The notes below the pieces were generated by a model, which made no database searches, was not told where the DNA came from, and saw only the letters and a program-made list of their open reading frames with translations. Both the position numbers and the translations under genes were made by a program. From Victivallales bacterium (GTDB lineage: Bacteria > Verrucomicrobiota > Lentisphaeria > Oligosphaerales > Oligosphaeraceae): a stretch of 37,565 nucleotides of DNA. This document shows positions 33,878 through 37,565 of this stretch, one piece after another. Every line of letters starts with the position of its first letter. Position 1 is the first letter of the stretch. The stretch lies in assembly GCA_017554445.1 (NCBI GenBank), contig JAFZIJ010000012.1:1-37565 (forward strand), written 5' to 3'.

Positions 33878-35011
33878 CTACAGCCAATTACGCCAGTTTT
33901 CAAAGCGATGGAATGTCAGACGGTTCGCATCATGGAACGTATGGGCGCCGCGATAGGACATGCGGCATAGCAGGATGATGTCGTCGCCATCGAACTGCCA
34001 CGCGGGATACTGGAAGCCCGTCAATTTGGCGGAATATTCTGGCGGCAGACCAGATTCATCCTTCAATACATCCCTGACACGACGCCAGTTGCGCAAATCT
34101 TCCGACACCGCCAAGCAGAGCAGATTGCGGCATGTCGGAAACTTGTCGCCTTCCGTCACATAGTTGGAAAACGTCACATACAGGCCAGTCTTCAAATCGC
34201 GGCGGACCGTGAAGCGGGACGCGCCACCGACGAAATCAATGATTCCATCTTTGTAATCAAAGGTAAGTTCCTTGCAATCATCACTTAACTTCAAAATTCC
34301 GGCCTTGTTCGGCTTCTTCAAATGCATGCGGATCAGTTCACAGATGGAACCGTCCGGCGCGGGAACAGGTGTGCCTTCCAGCCAGCCGTTGCCTTCCACC
34401 GCGATGTCAGGATTGTTGTATTGACGGTAGTCGAACTGCACTTGGTTCGTCATCGTCCAGTTGGACGCATCCAGCAAATCGTCGTGAATGTCCGCTGAGA
34501 TGATGCCCGCTGCGAATTTGTCCGCCCGCCATTCGGGGCCGCCCGGATCGATGATATGGCATTCAAACGCCTTGTAAACACGGCTGTTATGGACAAGCTC
34601 CGTCGCGGAAGTCTCAATGCGATAGCGGTGCGGCTCGCCGACAGGCGTTCCCTTCATAAGAATGCCGCTCTTTTCGTCTTTTGGAATGGACCATGTGAAA
34701 CCGCCGTCCGTACTGCGGCGGATGACCATGTCGCCATAATCCCTTGTAACACCAATATGATACAGCGCGTCCGGCAACGAAATCATCGTTCCCCAATAGG
34801 CATTGATGATATGCGTTACATTCATCCACGTTTGACCGTTGTCTTCCGAACGATAGATGCTGGTCAGACCGTTTTCGCCTTCCAATGTGCGCAACGCGCC
34901 AAAATAGTCATGGCTGGCCACCAACGCGCCGTCTGGCAGGCGGACGATGCTCGGACTGCCAATGTAGCTTTTCGACTGTTCAGGCTGGTATTTGACTTCC
35001 ACATAATGCAT
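33878..35011 (-). CDS. Sialidase-like BNR-repeat protein
   Basis: 377 residues, a single six-bladed sialidase-type propeller by length. Two Asp-box motifs are clear: YRSEDNGQTW (about 53-62) and RRSTDGGFTW (about 98-107). The opening YIGSPSIVRLPDGALVASHD carries the usual 'P.i..l.dG.ll' start, and FSNYVTEGDK and LCRMSYRGAHTFHDAN close the fold. The sialidase 'RIP' arginine is not clearly present, so true sialidase activity is uncertain; an exo-glycosidase or lectin-like role is possible. No signal peptide is seen. AAGGAG lies nine bases before ATG. Divergent from the GH2 gene across a 137-base AT-rich spacer, and upstream of the five-bladed propeller gene on the same strand. Confidence 0.75.
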   Translation of the reverse strand: MHYVEVKYQPEQSKSYIGSPSIVRLPDGALVASHDYFGALRTLEGENGLTSIYRSEDNGQTWMNVTHIINAYWGTMISLPDALYHIGVTRDYGDMVIRRSTDGGFTWSIPKDEKSGILMKGTPVGEPHRYRIETSATELVHNSRVYKAFECHIIDPGGPEWRADKFAAGIISADIHDDLLDASNWTMTNQVQFDYRQYNNPDIAVEGNGWLEGTPVPAPDGSICELIRMHLKKPNKAGILKLSDDCKELTFDYKDGIIDFVGGASRFTVRRDLKTGLYVTFSNYVTEGDKFPTCRNLLCLAVSEDLRNWRRVRDVLKDESGLPPEYSAKLTGFQYPAWQFDGDDIILLCRMSYRGAHTFHDANRLTFHRFENWRNWL

Positions 35012-35136
35012 GGCGGGATTCTCCTTTTGTTTTTTCTATCGAATCTGACTTAAAAATACTCCGCGTTTTTTGATTTTCCCGTCAAATGGTTAAATTTTAT
35101 CAGCTAGACGTTGTTTTTTATCAATACCATTAATAA

Positions 35137-37565
<2,429 letters not shown>

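Overview
The window reads as a chromosomal stretch of a gut-type, anaerobic, glycan-degrading bacterium of the PVC group, most likely Lentisphaerota (Victivallales-like) or Kiritimatiellae. This is an inference from gene content: very large secreted GH20, PL8 and GH123/DUF4091-like enzymes, a DUF6785/OPT-like membrane protein, a flavodiiron protein, a glycyl-radical activase, an Rpn-type nuclease, and GC-moderate genes separated by AT-rich spacers. No rRNA or other decisive marker is present, so the assignment is tentative.

Layout. 1-5.9 kb: the 3' part of a propeller-like glycosidase with a LamG insert, convergent with a huge secreted GH123-like protein and a PHP hydrolase; their ends and spacers carry short tandem repeats and hairpins. 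6.2-9.3 kb: a DUF3034 outer-membrane protein, a methylenetetrahydrofolate reductase-type protein and a lipocalin lipoprotein. 9.3-15.8 kb (minus strand): alanine racemase, and a GH20 hexosaminidase behind a PL8 lyase in one operon. 15.9-18.4 kb: a Gfo/Idh/MocA dehydrogenase and a flavodiiron protein. 18.4-19.7 kb: an accessory Rpn/PDDEXK nuclease behind AT-rich DNA. 19.7-22.7 kb (minus strand): a two-gene operon of a DUF6785/OPT-like transporter and a glycyl-radical-enzyme activase, divergent from def. 22.9-31.6 kb: def, two unknown membrane proteins, ileS (type 2), a zinc-ribbon/coiled-coil membrane protein and an orphan sensor kinase. 31.7-32.8 kb: tRNA-Leu(UAA), AT-rich DNA and an accessory HTH protein. 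32.8-37.5 kb: a five-bladed-propeller glycosidase-like protein, a BNR sialidase-like protein and a LacZ-type GH2 beta-galactosidase that runs off the window.

Taken together, PL8, GH20, sialidase-like, GH123-like and GH2 enzymes suggest use of host glycosaminoglycans or mucin. PL8 would cleave uronate-hexosamine chains, GH20 would release N-acetylhexosamines, GH2 would release galactose, and the Gfo/Idh/MocA enzyme could handle a resulting sugar.

The least explained structure lies outside the genes. Stop codons of several catabolic genes sit in, or next to, perfect hairpins, followed outward by arrays of the heptamer CTTATGG/CTAATGG and by 9-mer arrays (CTAGATTTT x4, TTCTGGAAG x9). Independently, both accessory genes (Rpn nuclease and HTH protein) have a 10-bp-periodic TATGA array upstream of their promoters.
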